A stretch of 64,000 nucleotides of DNA from Leucobacter exalbidus (GCF_017834145.1 NZ_JAFIDA010000001.1:1736001-1800000), one strand, 5' to 3'. Shown: positions 1 through 9,157, counted from the first letter of the stretch. Numbers and translations: made by a program. The notes: generated by a model from the sequence alone, not told the origin.

Positions 1-3
1 TCC

Positions 4-576
4 ATGAGCATTATTGTGTGGGGCATCATCGCTTGCGAGGTCGGGTTTTGGGTGGTTATGTTGCTGGGGCTGGCGGCCCGGTACCTGCTACGTTTGCAAC
101 GACTATCGACCGCGCTGCTGCTGTCGGTGCCCGTGATCGACGTGCTACTCCTAACGCTGATCGCGTGGGATCTGCTGGCCAACCGGGCGGTCGCAGACTT
201 TGCGCACGGCCTCGGCGCCGTGTATCTCGGGTTTACGGTGGCGTTTGGTCATCAGCTCATCTCGACCGTCGACGCCCACTTTGCGCACCGCTTCGGTGGC
301 GGCCCCGCACCGACCAAACGACCCAAGACCGGGCCCGCACACGTGCGATATGAGTGGCAGCAGTGGCTGCGAGCGCTGCTCGCGGGCGCGATCGCAAGCC
401 TGGTGCTGGGCGCCATCATCTTGCTGGTCGGTGACCCTGCCCGCACGGCCGAGCTTGCCAACTGGTATCCCCGCATCGGGTTGGTGCTGGTGATCTGGCT
501 CATCACCGGGCCGCTGTGGGATCTCGTGGCCGACGTGTTTCGGTCGCGAGAGCCCAGCGAGCAGCTCTCATCGTAG
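4..576 (+). CDS. Hypothetical multi-pass membrane protein
   Basis: This 190-residue protein has about five hydrophobic segments (roughly residues 4-26, 35-60, 68-88, 120-143 and 155-175), so it should sit in the cytoplasmic membrane. A hydrophilic stretch near residues 92-118, rich in Pro, Lys and His, separates the first three segments from the last two. The ATG at position 4 is the first start available, so the true start could lie left of the window edge. No catalytic motif was recognised and no family can be assigned. It converges on the DUF2130 gene, with about 70 bp between the two stops. Confidence 0.6.
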   Translation: MSIIVWGIIACEVGFWVVMLLGLAARYLLRLQRLSTALLLSVPVIDVLLLTLIAWDLLANRAVADFAHGLGAVYLGFTVAFGHQLISTVDAHFAHRFGGGPAPTKRPKTGPAHVRYEWQQWLRALLAGAIASLVLGAIILLVGDPARTAELANWYPRIGLVLVIWLITGPLWDLVADVFRSREPSEQLSS

Positions 577-648
577 GCGTGGTGGCCTCACAGGTACTCG
601 CTTGCCGCCCGGCTGGTCAGCCGCTCTGCCGCTCAGCAGCTCAGCCGC

Positions 649-2070
649 TCAGCCCGCCGCGGGGCCGGTCTCAAGCTCGGCGCCCGATTCGAGCTCGGCG
701 AACTTCGCCGCCATCGTGGGGTTGCCGCGCGTGAGCTTCTTGATCGTAAGGTCGTCTGCCTTGTCGTTTGCGAGCCGCAGGTTGTTCGCCGACTTGTGCA
801 GCGCCTGCTTCACCTTCTCGAGATCCTTGATCGACTCGTCGATGCGCTTGACAGCCTCGTCGAAGCCTTCGGACGCGAGGCGCCAGTTGCGGCCAAATGC
901 GCTCTTGAATGCTTCGAGGTTCTCTTCGAAGTTGGTGATGTCGACGTTCTGCGCGCGCACCTGCGCCAGCTCAGTCTTGTACTTCAGCGAGTTCATGGCG
1001 GCATCCCGCAGCAGCGAGATCATCTGCACGAAGAACTGCGGCCGAATGACGTACATCTTGGGGTATCGGTACGAGACGTCAACGATGCCCGTGTTGTACA
1101 GCTCGTTCTCGGGCTCGAGCAGCGACACCAAAATGGCGTACTCGCAGCCCTTCTCAGTGCGGTCTTTATCGAGCTCCTTGAAAAAGTCTTCGTTCTTCTT
1201 CTTGGTGGCCGTCGTATCGTTCTCGTTCTTCATCTCGAACATGATCGACACGAACTCGGTGCCGGCCGGGTCGAGGTCTTTGAAGATGTAGTCGCCCTTG
1301 CTGCCGGTGCGGGCGTCGTTGTCTTTCTCGAAGTAGGCGTTAGGGAAGGCGGTGGAGCGCAGCCGGTTGAACTCGATTTCGCAGTGCTGCTCGAGCGTCT
1401 CGCCCACCATTTTCGTGGAGAGCTTCGCCTTCATGTCTTTCAGACGCTCGATAGCGTCGTCGCGGTCTTTCAACTGCGTCTCGTACTTGTCTTTCATGGA
1501 CTTCTCAGCGAGATCTTTCTCAAGCCCCGCACGTTCGAGGCTGCTCTGCAGCTCATCGCGCTGCTTTTCAACGATGCCCACGGCTTCGGTGAGCTCAAGC
1601 TTCTTGGCCATCTCGGCCGAAGCGATCTGAGCCTTCAGTTCGCGCACCTCGGCGGTGGCTTCGGCAGTCGTTTTCTGCAGTTCGGCCGCGAGCTTTGCCT
1701 CTGCCAGCTCAACAGCGGATCGCTTCTCTTGCTGTGCTTTCTCAAGATCGTTGCGCAGCGTATCGCGCTCTTTCTCGATCGCTCCGAGCGCCTCGGCCAC
1801 GGCAAGCTTCTGGTTGGTCGCTCCGGCGTCGATCGTGGCCTGCAGCGCGGCTACCTCCGCCGCCTTCACAGCTACGGCCTCTTGTAATTCACTCTGCGCT
1901 TTCGCCGTTGCAAGCTCCAGGGCGTTCTTCTTTTCTTGGGCGGCGAGCTCGAGCCGCTCGTGCAGCTGGCTCTCGAATTCACTGTCACGCACCTGCTTCA
2001 CGATGTCTGCGTAACCGGCCTCGTCGACGGTGAACGTTTTGCCGCAGTGCGGGCACTTGATCTCGTTCAT
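649..2070 (-). CDS. DUF2130 domain protein, coiled-coil, restriction-locus associated
   Basis: The 473-residue product begins with a zinc-ribbon-like C-P-H-C motif (residues 6-9). A long charged coiled coil follows from about residue 30 to 225 (repeated AQSELQ/AEVxxL heptads). The C-terminal DUF2130 domain starts near residue 230 and includes the stretches [19 protein letters not shown] and FEMKNEND. Its D/E/K residues recall PD-(D/E)XK nuclease folds, but a nuclease function is inference. It lies 53 bp downstream of hsdR on the same strand, probably as the last gene of the restriction operon. Proteins of this family are often annotated next to restriction systems. The molecular function is unknown. 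Confidence 0.75.
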   Translation of the reverse strand: MNEIKCPHCGKTFTVDEAGYADIVKQVRDSEFESQLHERLELAAQEKKNALELATAKAQSELQEAVAVKAAEVAALQATIDAGATNQKLAVAEALGAIEKERDTLRNDLEKAQQEKRSAVELAEAKLAAELQKTTAEATAEVRELKAQIASAEMAKKLELTEAVGIVEKQRDELQSSLERAGLEKDLAEKSMKDKYETQLKDRDDAIERLKDMKAKLSTKMVGETLEQHCEIEFNRLRSTAFPNAYFEKDNDARTGSKGDYIFKDLDPAGTEFVSIMFEMKNENDTTATKKKNEDFFKELDKDRTEKGCEYAILVSLLEPENELYNTGIVDVSYRYPKMYVIRPQFFVQMISLLRDAAMNSLKYKTELAQVRAQNVDITNFEENLEAFKSAFGRNWRLASEGFDEAVKRIDESIKDLEKVKQALHKSANNLRLANDKADDLTIKKLTRGNPTMAAKFAELESGAELETGPAAG

Positions 2071-2123
2071 GGGCGCGCTTCCTTCACTCGGTCAATGTAT
2101 ACGGGCTGTTGTCTGCTGCACCG

Positions 2124-5100
2124 CTACGCGCCACGCTCATCGGCGTAACGCGGGGCGATTTCTTCCATCTGGTCCATCACGAGCTCGATCGCTCCCACCT
2201 GCTTATCGGGTGGATACCGGTACTTCACGAGCAGCCGTTTAATGGCGGCTCGCAGCTTCGCCCGCACCTCGGTGCGCACGGTCCAGTCGGTGCGCACGTC
2301 TCGCCGCACGACCGCCACGAGTTCGCGCGCGATTGTGGCGAGCACCTGGTCGCCTTGGGTTTCACGGGCTGAATCGTTGCTGGCGATCGCGTCGAAGAAG
2401 GCGAGCTCGTCACGCGAGAGCGGCGGGTCAAAGCTCTCCCCGCGAGCTGCCTCGGCCACCACTTCTCGAGCGAGCTCGTACATCTCGGCAATCACCTGCG
2501 CAGCGGTGAGCTGCTGGTTGGTGTACCGGCGCATCACGTCGGCAATGCGAGAGGAGAAGGCCTGCTGCCACACAAGGTTGCCGCGGGAAATCTGGCGGCT
2601 CTCTGCCGTGAGCTGAGCCCGCAGCGCCTCAATGGCGAGCTGGGGGTTGCGCGCCTGCTGCGTGCGCGAGAGAGATTCTGCGCTCAGGTCATCGAGCGAG
2701 AGCTTAGGAATCCCGGCCGCTTCGTAGATGTCGATCACGTCACCCGATGCCGTGGACTCGGCCACGAGGCTGCGCAGCAACCGCTGCACCTCCTCAGGTA
2801 CTGGCTCATCATCAGTCTGCCGCGCCAGAGCATCGTACTTTGCCATCCACACCCGCACCTCCTCGTAGAAGGAGATCTCGTCACGCAGCTCGTTCAGGTT
2901 CTCGGCCCCCGTGGCAAGCGCCCAGGCTCGCGCTAGCTTGCCGCTCAGCTCACGGAAGCGCGTTGCCGCGCTCGTGGTGCCATCACTCGCCATGCGCGCA
3001 GGATCGCGCAGGTGCTCGGTGGCCACGGTGGCTGCGGTGCTTTTAGCGCGGGGGTGGCCGGATCGCACGATTCGTTGCCAGTCGCAACCGACCAGCAGCG
3101 CTCGAATATCGTCGACCAACTGTTCGGTGAGCTGCATCGCTTCTTCGGTGTTGCGACCCACAGGTTTATTAGCCCGATCGGTATCGGTGTACTCAGCGAG
3201 CGCCGCAGTGAGGTTATCGACGAGCGGAGCGTAAGCCACAAGCAGCCCGTCTGCCTTACCGCGGAAGGTGCGGTTGACACGGGCCAATGTCTGCATCAGC
3301 AGCGCACCCTTGAGCGGACGGTCAAGGTACAGGGTGTGCAGTGGGGGCGCGTCGAAGCCGGTGAGCATCATGTCCTTGACGATCACGAGCTCGAGCTCGT
3401 CGTTAGGGTCTTTCAGCCGCGCCTTGATGCGCGCGTTCTCGGAATCGCGGCGCACGTGGGTTCTGATGAGGTCGGGGTCTGAGGGCGTACCCGAGTAGAC
3501 GACCTTGATGCGGCCTGACATCGGATCATCGGAGTGCCACTCGGGGCGCAGCGTCACGATGGCATCGTAGAGTTTGGCACAGATCTCGCGAGTGCCGCCA
3601 ACGACGAGCGCTTTACCTGGCCCCTCGATGAGGGGGGTCATTGCCGCACTCCGACGATCCCAGTGGGTGAGGATGTCTTTGGCGAGCGCCTCGATGCGCT
3701 CGGGGGCGCCGTAGACCGCGTTCATCACGGCCACCGATGCTTCGATTTTAGCGCGCTCGGTGTCGTCGAGCCCCAGCGTGGCTTCATCGGCCGCGGCGTC
3801 GATCTCGTCGACGGAGACCTCCTGGGCGAAGTCCACTTGGATGAGGCGTGGTTCGAACGAGACAGGTACGGTGGCACCGTCTTCCACGGCACGGCTGAGG
3901 TCGTAGATGTCAATGTAGTCACCGAACACGTCACGCGTATTACGCTCGGCGAACGAGATAGGGGTGCCCGTGAACGCGATGAGGGTTGCGTTGGGTAGCG
4001 CCCGCTTGAGATGGTGGGCGTACCCGTCGAGTGAGTCGTAGTGACTACGGTGTGCCTCATCAACGACCACGATGATATTGCGGCGGTCACTCAGGTGAGG
4101 GTGTTTCAGTCCCGAGTCCTTCTCGGCCTTGTTCAGGCCGAACTTCTGTAGCGTCGTAAAGAAAATACCGCCGGTAACGCGTGCCGCGAGTTCATCGCGC
4201 AGATCTTCACGGCTGCCCAGCTGGCGCGGGGACTCCGTAAGCAACTGGCTGCGATTGAAGGTTTCGTAAAGCTGGCCGTCGAGTTCGGTGCGGTCGGTGA
4301 CGACCACCAGTGTCGGGTTGCGCAGTTTCTCGTGGCGGGCAACGAGACCAGCGTAGAGCTCCATCTCCATAGATTTACCCGAGCCCTGCGTGTGCCAAAC
4401 GACAGCAGCCTTACCGTCGGAGTCCACGGCGTGCGCCGTTGCAGCGACGGCCTTGGTGACGGCGAAGTACTGGTGCGGTTTAGCGATGCGTTTCGCCAGG
4501 CCGTCTTCGCCTTGGTCGAACGCAGTGAAGTGTCGCGTGAGCGTCAGGAAGCGGGTCTGCTCGTAGAGCCCCAATACTGCGTCGTCAATGGGTTGCACAT
4601 CGACCGGGTTGGGGTCGTCGAGCACGTGCTCGAGGCGAGGCTGGGCGAGCTTCTTGCCGTGGTCGTCGACGTTCCACGGCGAAAAGTGGTTGAGCGGCGT
4701 GAACGGAGTGCCATAGCGGGCATCGAGTCCGTCACTGGCGAGGTTGAAGACGCAGAATCGAAACGCGAGGGGGAACTCTTCTAGATAGGTGTGCAGTTGG
4801 GCGTGCGCTGCGGCCACCCCCGCATTGGCACCGGCCCGCTTCAGTTCGATGACGCTGAGCGGCAGGCCATTGACATAGAGCACCACGTCGAAGCGGCGAT
4901 GAATGTCTCCCCGCCCCGGAACGTTCTGACGCAGTGTGACCTGGTTCACGGCGAGCCAGTCGTTGCGCTCGGGAACCGGGCTCAGTAACTGCAGCGTGGG
5001 ATGCTGCGGGGTGCCGTCAACGTCGACGTAACTCATACGGTAACCGTCGACGAGCATGCGGTGCACACGTTCGTTCTCGGTGATAGCGTCTTGCGACGAC

Positions 5101-5327
5101 GGCGTCGCAATCTCGATAGCTGCCTGCTGCAGGTACTCAGCGGGGATACCCGGGTTCAGGCGGCGTAGTGCTGCGATGAGGCGCGGCTGGATGAGTAGGT
5201 CGTCCCACTTTTCGCGTTCCCCCGTGCCGGGCGCGATCTCGCTGCCGGCTACGGCCCGCCACCCGAGTGGCTCGGCTAGTAGGTCGAGCACCCTGTCTTC
5301 CCAGTCAGCCTCGCTCGCGCGCATCAT
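2124..5327 (-). CDS. hsdR: Type I restriction enzyme R subunit (HsdR), orphaned
   Basis: The motor/nuclease subunit of a type I restriction complex translocates and cuts unmethylated DNA when bound to HsdM2S. Visible motifs are the D...ExK nuclease core (D147, E161-L-K163), Walker A GSGKS (315-319), the VVVDEAH box and the TGTP helicase motif. The length of 1067 residues is normal for the family. I chose the ATG at 5327 because GAGAAGGAG lies just upstream; an in-frame ATG at 5345 has no ribosome site. No hsdM is in the window and only a 3' stub of hsdS survives at 6648-6796. The subunit is therefore intact but without local partners, and should not restrict unless HsdM and HsdS come from elsewhere. 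Confidence 0.93.
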   Translation of the reverse strand: MMRASEADWEDRVLDLLAEPLGWRAVAGSEIAPGTGEREKWDDLLIQPRLIAALRRLNPGIPAEYLQQAAIEIATPSSQDAITENERVHRMLVDGYRMSYVDVDGTPQHPTLQLLSPVPERNDWLAVNQVTLRQNVPGRGDIHRRFDVVLYVNGLPLSVIELKRAGANAGVAAAHAQLHTYLEEFPLAFRFCVFNLASDGLDARYGTPFTPLNHFSPWNVDDHGKKLAQPRLEHVLDDPNPVDVQPIDDAVLGLYEQTRFLTLTRHFTAFDQGEDGLAKRIAKPHQYFAVTKAVAATAHAVDSDGKAAVVWHTQGSGKSMEMELYAGLVARHEKLRNPTLVVVTDRTELDGQLYETFNRSQLLTESPRQLGSREDLRDELAARVTGGIFFTTLQKFGLNKAEKDSGLKHPHLSDRRNIIVVVDEAHRSHYDSLDGYAHHLKRALPNATLIAFTGTPISFAERNTRDVFGDYIDIYDLSRAVEDGATVPVSFEPRLIQVDFAQEVSVDEIDAAADEATLGLDDTERAKIEASVAVMNAVYGAPERIEALAKDILTHWDRRSAAMTPLIEGPGKALVVGGTREICAKLYDAIVTLRPEWHSDDPMSGRIKVVYSGTPSDPDLIRTHVRRDSENARIKARLKDPNDELELVIVKDMMLTGFDAPPLHTLYLDRPLKGALLMQTLARVNRTFRGKADGLLVAYAPLVDNLTAALAEYTDTDRANKPVGRNTEEAMQLTEQLVDDIRALLVGCDWQRIVRSGHPRAKSTAATVATEHLRDPARMASDGTTSAATRFRELSGKLARAWALATGAENLNELRDEISFYEEVRVWMAKYDALARQTDDEPVPEEVQRLLRSLVAESTASGDVIDIYEAAGIPKLSLDDLSAESLSRTQQARNPQLAIEALRAQLTAESRQISRGNLVWQQAFSSRIADVMRRYTNQQLTAAQVIAEMYELAREVVAEAARGESFDPPLSRDELAFFDAIASNDSARETQGDQVLATIARELVAVVRRDVRTDWTVRTEVRAKLRAAIKRLLVKYRYPPDKQVGAIELVMDQMEEIAPRYADERGA

Positions 5328-5411
5328 CGCGGCTCCTTCTCTCATGTGATTTTCGTGGCGTGTAGGGGAATGCGTAAAATCAGAACGATGCTGCCGGGTT
5401 TCAGTGCAGAG

Positions 5412-5861
5412 CTATGCCTCGGCAGGTTCTGATGTTTGGTGAGATGCTTCGACCCCGTCAGCTCGAACGAGACGTGCCAGTCGCGCTTTAGGCGCGGAGG
5501 TCGGAATCTCGGGTCGAGATTCGATCAGACCGAGCGCCCCAAGCGCAGCAGTTCTCGCAGTGAAGTACAGAAGGTTGAGGCTGGCAACGGAGTCAAGCTG
5601 CCTTTCGAAGGTAACAATCTCGGATTCCTCGAGAAGCGCTCCCGCGTTGTCCCCCTGAAGTACACCCGAGACATCGATATCTGCGGTGCCGTCACCTGTC
5701 GCGACATGCAAATGGGCCAGCAAGAACCGGTTGCCAGATTCATCGGGTTCTGGTGCATACCCGATGCTCCAGTCAACGTGTGGCTCGGCCGGCGCCGCTA
5801 TCTCTACCTGGAGCGACATGATGAGTGGAGAGTCAACTGTCATTATCGATGGGTCAGACAT
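5412..5861 (-). CDS. SecB-like chaperone, third gene of a toxin-antitoxin-chaperone cassette
   Basis: The 149-residue acidic protein starts at the ATG at 5861, which overlaps the antitoxin stop by 8 nt (ATGTCTGA), so translation is probably coupled. The region after residue 85 has the pattern seen near the C terminus of SecB proteins: an alpha/beta stretch, then LLYFTAR with conserved Leu/aromatic/Arg, then a hydrophobic helix and a Pro-containing tail (PEIPTSAP). The order toxin, antitoxin, SecB-like is that of tripartite TAC systems such as Mycobacterium tuberculosis HigB1-HigA1-Rv1957, in which the chaperone stabilises the antitoxin. The similarity is by eye and weak. Gene order and coupling are the main support; otherwise it is a hypothetical protein. 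Confidence 0.5.
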   Translation of the reverse strand: MSDPSIMTVDSPLIMSLQVEIAAPAEPHVDWSIGYAPEPDESGNRFLLAHLHVATGDGTADIDVSGVLQGDNAGALLEESEIVTFERQLDSVASLNLLYFTARTAALGALGLIESRPEIPTSAPKARLARLVRADGVEASHQTSEPAEA

Positions 5862-6231
5862 TCTGTGCCTCTGATTCTCGCGCCCAGACTGAGCTGCGAG
5901 CTGCAGCCCTGTGGCGGCTGGTTCGCGGTAGGCGCCAATCCGTTTCACGTGGTCGTGTGACGTTAGAACCCGCAGCGGGGTTGAGTTCGAGGCTTTCACC
6001 CAGCACGTGGAGGGTAGCCGCAAGCGTTGCCACGCCGATGTTGTGTTCACCCTTGAGCCGACGGGTAATTTCTGCACGGCTCACACCGAGCGCGCGGGCA
6101 AGCTCGGCTCGGCTCATCCCGCTACGTTCAAGTGCCCCTGCGATACGCTCGGCCGCATCGATCTTCGCGGCTTCTTCAGCGTAAACGGCATCATAGGTGG
6201 GGTCTCCGAGGGAGAAGATGTCGTTGCTCAT
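5854..6231 (-). CDS. HigA-type antitoxin, XRE-family helix-turn-helix
   Basis: This 125-residue DNA-binding protein has a helix-turn-helix around residues 40-62 (the SRAELARALGVSRAEITRRL region), typical of HigA/XRE antitoxins that bind and neutralise a RelE/HigB toxin and repress the operon. The ATG at 6231 overlaps the toxin stop in an ATGA arrangement and has GGAG upstream. A basic tail of about 40 residues (roughly 85-125, with two Trp) follows the HTH. In TAC antitoxins, such a C-terminal extension serves as the chaperone-addiction region. That role here is inferred from position and from the SecB-like gene next door. Confidence 0.75.
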   Translation of the reverse strand: MSNDIFSLGDPTYDAVYAEEAAKIDAAERIAGALERSGMSRAELARALGVSRAEITRRLKGEHNIGVATLAATLHVLGESLELNPAAGSNVTRPRETDWRLPRTSRHRAAARSSVWARESEAQNV

Positions 6232-6605
6232 GGTTTGTCTCCGTTCCATTCCCAGAAGATGTCTTGTGCTTTGCGGATTTCTCGTGGCACTTGACTGTCT
6301 TTGGGCTTCTCTCGCCCGTGGGTTGCGTACCAACAGAGTTGGTAGCGAATAAGGTACAGGCGGTACTTGTCTACTTTGATTTCGTAGACGATCGCTTCGT
6401 CGCCGGCAGAACTCAGCCGGCGAAAGTTCTCAGGCGTCTTGATCGGGGTGCCGTCACGCAGATACTCGAGGTACTTCGCGTATCTTGCACGATAACGAAT
6501 TTGAAGACCTTGAATGAAGTCAATCGCATCGCTCCTCCCCGACCTACGGTTCATCGCAAACACGGTGTCGCAGCCTGGCCAGAACCGAGTTAAGTGTTCA
6601 TTCAT
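6228..6605 (-). CDS. HigB/RelE-type toxin (Gp49-like)
   Basis: The 125-residue basic protein carries the RelE/HigB-type core: a helical region rich in Arg/Lys (YRARYAKYLEYLRDG), then FRRLSSAGDEAIVYEIKVDKYRLYLIR beta strands, and a C-terminal Lys/Arg-rich helix. Family members are ribosome-dependent or free mRNA endonucleases that stop growth when the antitoxin is lost. It is the first gene of the cassette, and its stop overlaps the antitoxin start. No clear ribosome site precedes the ATG at 6605, and an inverted repeat overlaps it, so translation may be leaderless or start at the in-frame ATG at 6554. The gene lies between the hsdS stub and hsdR. Confidence 0.72.
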   Translation of the reverse strand: MNEHLTRFWPGCDTVFAMNRRSGRSDAIDFIQGLQIRYRARYAKYLEYLRDGTPIKTPENFRRLSSAGDEAIVYEIKVDKYRLYLIRYQLCWYATHGREKPKDSQVPREIRKAQDIFWEWNGDKP

Positions 6606-6617
6606 AACTTAACACTT
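6588..6617. promoter_or_regulatory. Candidate operator of the toxin-antitoxin cassette
   Basis: Two nested inverted repeats overlap the toxin start codon: AAGTGTT at 6592-6598 with AACACTT at 6611-6617, and GTTAAG at 6589-6594 with CTTAAC at 6608-6613. The position fits autorepression by the HigA-like protein, which is normal for such operons. Binding is inferred. Confidence 0.45.
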
Positions 6618-6647
6618 TTCTTTTCGCTGCGACACCGCGGCTTCAAT

Positions 6648-6796
6648 CTAGGCTCCTGCCTCGCTGGCTATGCGCTCCGCGTCACGCACGCGCAGCTGAC
6701 CCGACATCAGCTTGGGAAGCAACGTGTCTCTTGTTTCTGCGAGAGTTTTATTTTCCCTTACCGTTGTTTCAACCACGTCCAGGAGCGGCTGGCGGA
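6648..6796 (-). pseudogene. hsdS: 3' remnant of hsdS (type I specificity subunit)
   Basis: Reading leftward from the IS30 end, an open frame of 49 codons ends in TAG at 6648-6650. It carries the HsdS C-terminal signature: helix residues ENKTLAETRDTLLPKLMSG, then QLRVRDAERIASEAGA and stop. HsdS selects the DNA target for both methylation and restriction. The rest of hsdS and any upstream hsdM are gone, because IS30 begins exactly where the frame is cut. The fragment places the original order as (hsdM)-hsdS-TAC cassette-hsdR on the minus strand. Confidence 0.82.
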
Positions 6797-8282
6797 TTCA
6801 ATTGGTTGTCGCAACACCCTGATGATGGAGGTGTTCAAGAATGGCGACGAAAGATTGGGCCGCGAAAACCGGTGATGCGCCCGAGGTGGTGCGTCGGCAG
6901 TGGCGTGCGGATAGGGCGTTACGGCCCCCGATGCGATCTCCTGGTAGACCGGAGCCTTCCCGGTCAGTTCAGCGCGAGTTTTGGCGTCTGATCGCCACTG
7001 GGATCACCTCGGCTGAAGCTGCGCTACAGGTGGGCGTGTCAGTGCCAGTAGGTACGAGGTGGTTTCGGCATGCTGGGGGTATGACACCACTGAGTTTGTG
7101 CGAGCCCACTGGGCGGTATCTCTCATTTGAGGAACGTGAAGAGATCGGCCTCCTTCGCGCCCGGAACATTGGGGTGCGTGAGATTGCCCGCCAGTTGCGG
7201 CGTGACCCTGGAACGATTTCACGTGAGTTACGACGGAACGCAGCCACCCGGAGCGGGAAGCCAGAATACCGGCCGTTGGTCGCGCAATGGAAAGCGCAAC
7301 AGGCCGCGAAACGTCCCAAAGTAGCGAAGCTTGTGCAGCACGATCACTTGCGGGAGTACGTGCAGGAGCGTCTTTCTGGTGAGGTTCGGCTGCCCGATGG
7401 CACCATCGTTACGGGACCCAAAGCCCCGGTATGGAAGGGACTAAATAAGCCGCATCGGCAGGACCGGAAGTGGTTCCTGGGGTGGAGCCCGGAACAGATC
7501 TCCGAACGGTTGAAGGTCGATTTCCCCGATGATGAGAGTATGCGTATCAGTCACGAAGCGATCTACCAGTCTCTCTATATCGAGGGTCGTGGCGCGCTGA
7601 AGCGTGAACTCGTCGCGGCGCTTCGGACTGGGCGTGCGCTCCGGAAACCGCGGGCGAGGTCGCGCAACACACCGCAGGGGGCATGTCACCGCTGATGTGG
7701 TGATTTCTGAGAGGCCAGCGGAGGCTGCTGATCGTGCAGTTCCGGGGCATTGGGAAGGGGACCTCATCATCGGGACGAACCGGTCGGCGATAGGCACCCT
7801 CGTTGAGCGGAAGAGCCGTTCCACGTTGTTGGTGCATCTGCCTCGACTGGAGGGGTATGGGGAGCAACCGGTGGTGAAGAACGGGCCCGCGCTTGGTGGG
7901 TATGGGGCTGTGGCGATGGCCGATGCGCTGACTGTGGCGATGTCTCAGCTACCGCAGCAGCTCAGGAAGACGTTGACGTGGGATCGCGGGAAAGAGCTCT
8001 CCGCTCATGCGAAGTTCGCATTCGAGACTGGCACGAAGGTGTTCTTCGCGGATCCGCATTCGCCGTGGCAGCGGCCTACGAACGAGAACACGAACGGGCT
8101 CCTGCGACAGTATTTTCCGAAGGGTACTGATCTTTCAAGGTGGAGTGTGGAGGAGCTTGAGGCGGTGGCGTACACGTTGAATAACCGGCCCAGAAAGGTG
8201 TTGGGTTGGAAGACCCCGGCAGAGGTATTCACGGAGCAGCTACAGTTGGTTCAACGACCCGGTGTTGCATCGACCGGTTGAA
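6797..8282 (+). mobile_element. IS30-family insertion sequence
   Basis: About 1486 bp bounded by 22-bp imperfect inverted repeats at 6797-6818 and 8261-8282 (16 of 22 positions match; both ends share TTCAA...CAACACC). It encodes an IS30-type transposase in two frames. I found no target duplication: the left flank is hsdS and the right flank an IS3 remnant. This suggests that recombination or deletion followed the insertion. Confidence 0.85.
6841..8281 (+). pseudogene. IS30-family transposase, single frameshift
   Basis: The N-terminal frame (6841-7695) has the IS30 helix-turn-helix (YLSFEEREEIGLLRARN, then VREIARQLRRDPGTISRELRRN). The C-terminal frame (read from about 7681 to 8281) carries the DDE catalytic core: GHWEGDLIIG, then LTWDRGKE, then NENTNGLLRQYFPKGT. 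The frames join at a run of five Gs at 7677-7681; removing one G restores GHVTADVVISERP in frame. The element is therefore either inactive or the G run is a base-calling error. IS30 transposases are normally made from one frame, so programmed frameshifting is less likely. Confidence 0.85.
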
Positions 8283-8613
8283 CTCACCCAGTTTCGAAGC
8301 CGGAAATTCCGGCGTGCGCTCTCACGTCACGGCCTAGTGGGATCGATGGGGCGAGTTGGTGCTGCCGGCGACAACGCGGCGATAGAGAGTTTCTTCAGTC
8401 TCTTGCAGAAAAACGTGCTCAACCGTCGCTCCTGGGCTACCCGTGAAGAGCTACGGATCGCGATTGTGACTTGGATCGAGCGCACCTACCACCGCCGACG
8501 TCGGCAGCCTCGCCTAGGCCGGTTGACCCCGGTCGAGTTCGAGGCCATCATAAACACGTCGGTCGCTCTCGCGGCCTGACGTATTAACTGTCACCAACTC
8601 CTACAGCAGACCC
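8283..8613 (+). mobile_element. IS3-family remnant (3' end of OrfB and right terminal repeat)
   Basis: Immediately right of IS30, a frame ending at 8579 encodes the last ~98 residues of an IS3 transposase OrfB. These include SMGRVGAAGDNAA, the catalytic Glu in IESFFSLLQKNVL, and the PVEFE tail. It resembles the intact OrfB at 30395-31276 but is clearly a different copy (NRRSWATREELRIAI against DRKVWETRLELRLAI). The right terminal repeat appears to end at CAGACC near 8613. The 5' three quarters are missing, replaced by IS30. Confidence 0.8.
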
Positions 8614-8653
8614 AAACCCGCTAAAAGAACCCTCTACCAAACACGACACTTGA

Positions 8654-9157
8654 CACCCCGCCAGCTGTCGCGAGGCCACCTACCCCAGTATCGCCGAAGT
8701 TGCCGCTGGTCAGGGCCAAATCGTGCGGGGTGAGCACTGGCGCGACGTCACCCCAAGCGGCACCCGCCCCCACGTCGAACATGCCGACCTGCGGGTCGAG
8801 CAATTCGATGTCGCGCATGCTCGACAGGTCGAGGATGATGCCGCCCGTGTTGGTCGAGCTGCCCGAGATGCCATGACCGCCCGAGCGCACGCTGAACGGC
8901 ACGGGATCGCTAGTGTTGCCGGTCGTGCCGGTATTGCCCGTCGTGCCGACTTCGCGGCGCACGCTTGTCGCGTACTCCACCACGGCGGCGGCTTCGTCGT
9001 CGTGTGTCGGCCGCAGCACCAGTTCGGGGCTCCCAGCGCCCATGTAGCTGGAGCGCAACCGCCAGTAGTCGGTGTCGTCCGCCCGCACCGCCACCCGCTG
9101 CAGAGTTTCGGGCAGATCCGGCCAGATCTGCTGACCCTGCTGGCCCAGCTCACTCAT
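8654..9157 (-). pseudogene. N-terminal fragment of FAD-linked (berberine-bridge type) oxidase
   Basis: About 168 codons encode the start of a PF01565-type FAD-binding oxidase. The FAD contact region R-S-G-G-H-G is present, whose His is the covalent flavin ligand in berberine-bridge enzymes, as are ILDLSSM and SGNFGDTGVGGLATAGG. Normal members run to ~450 residues; here the frame is cut near 8654, and a few meaningless codons lead to a stop at 8621. The IS3 remnant lies just beyond, so an IS event removed the 3' part. The ATG at 9157 overlaps the stop of the upstream SDR by 8 nt, so the two formed one operon. Confidence 0.8.

Noticed and set aside
796-1887. Long plus-strand open frame (363 codons) antisense to the DUF2130 gene
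   Set aside because: It is a frame shadow of a coiled-coil gene in high-GC DNA; the protein has no family pattern and no ribosome site, while the minus strand has zinc ribbon and DUF2130 motifs.
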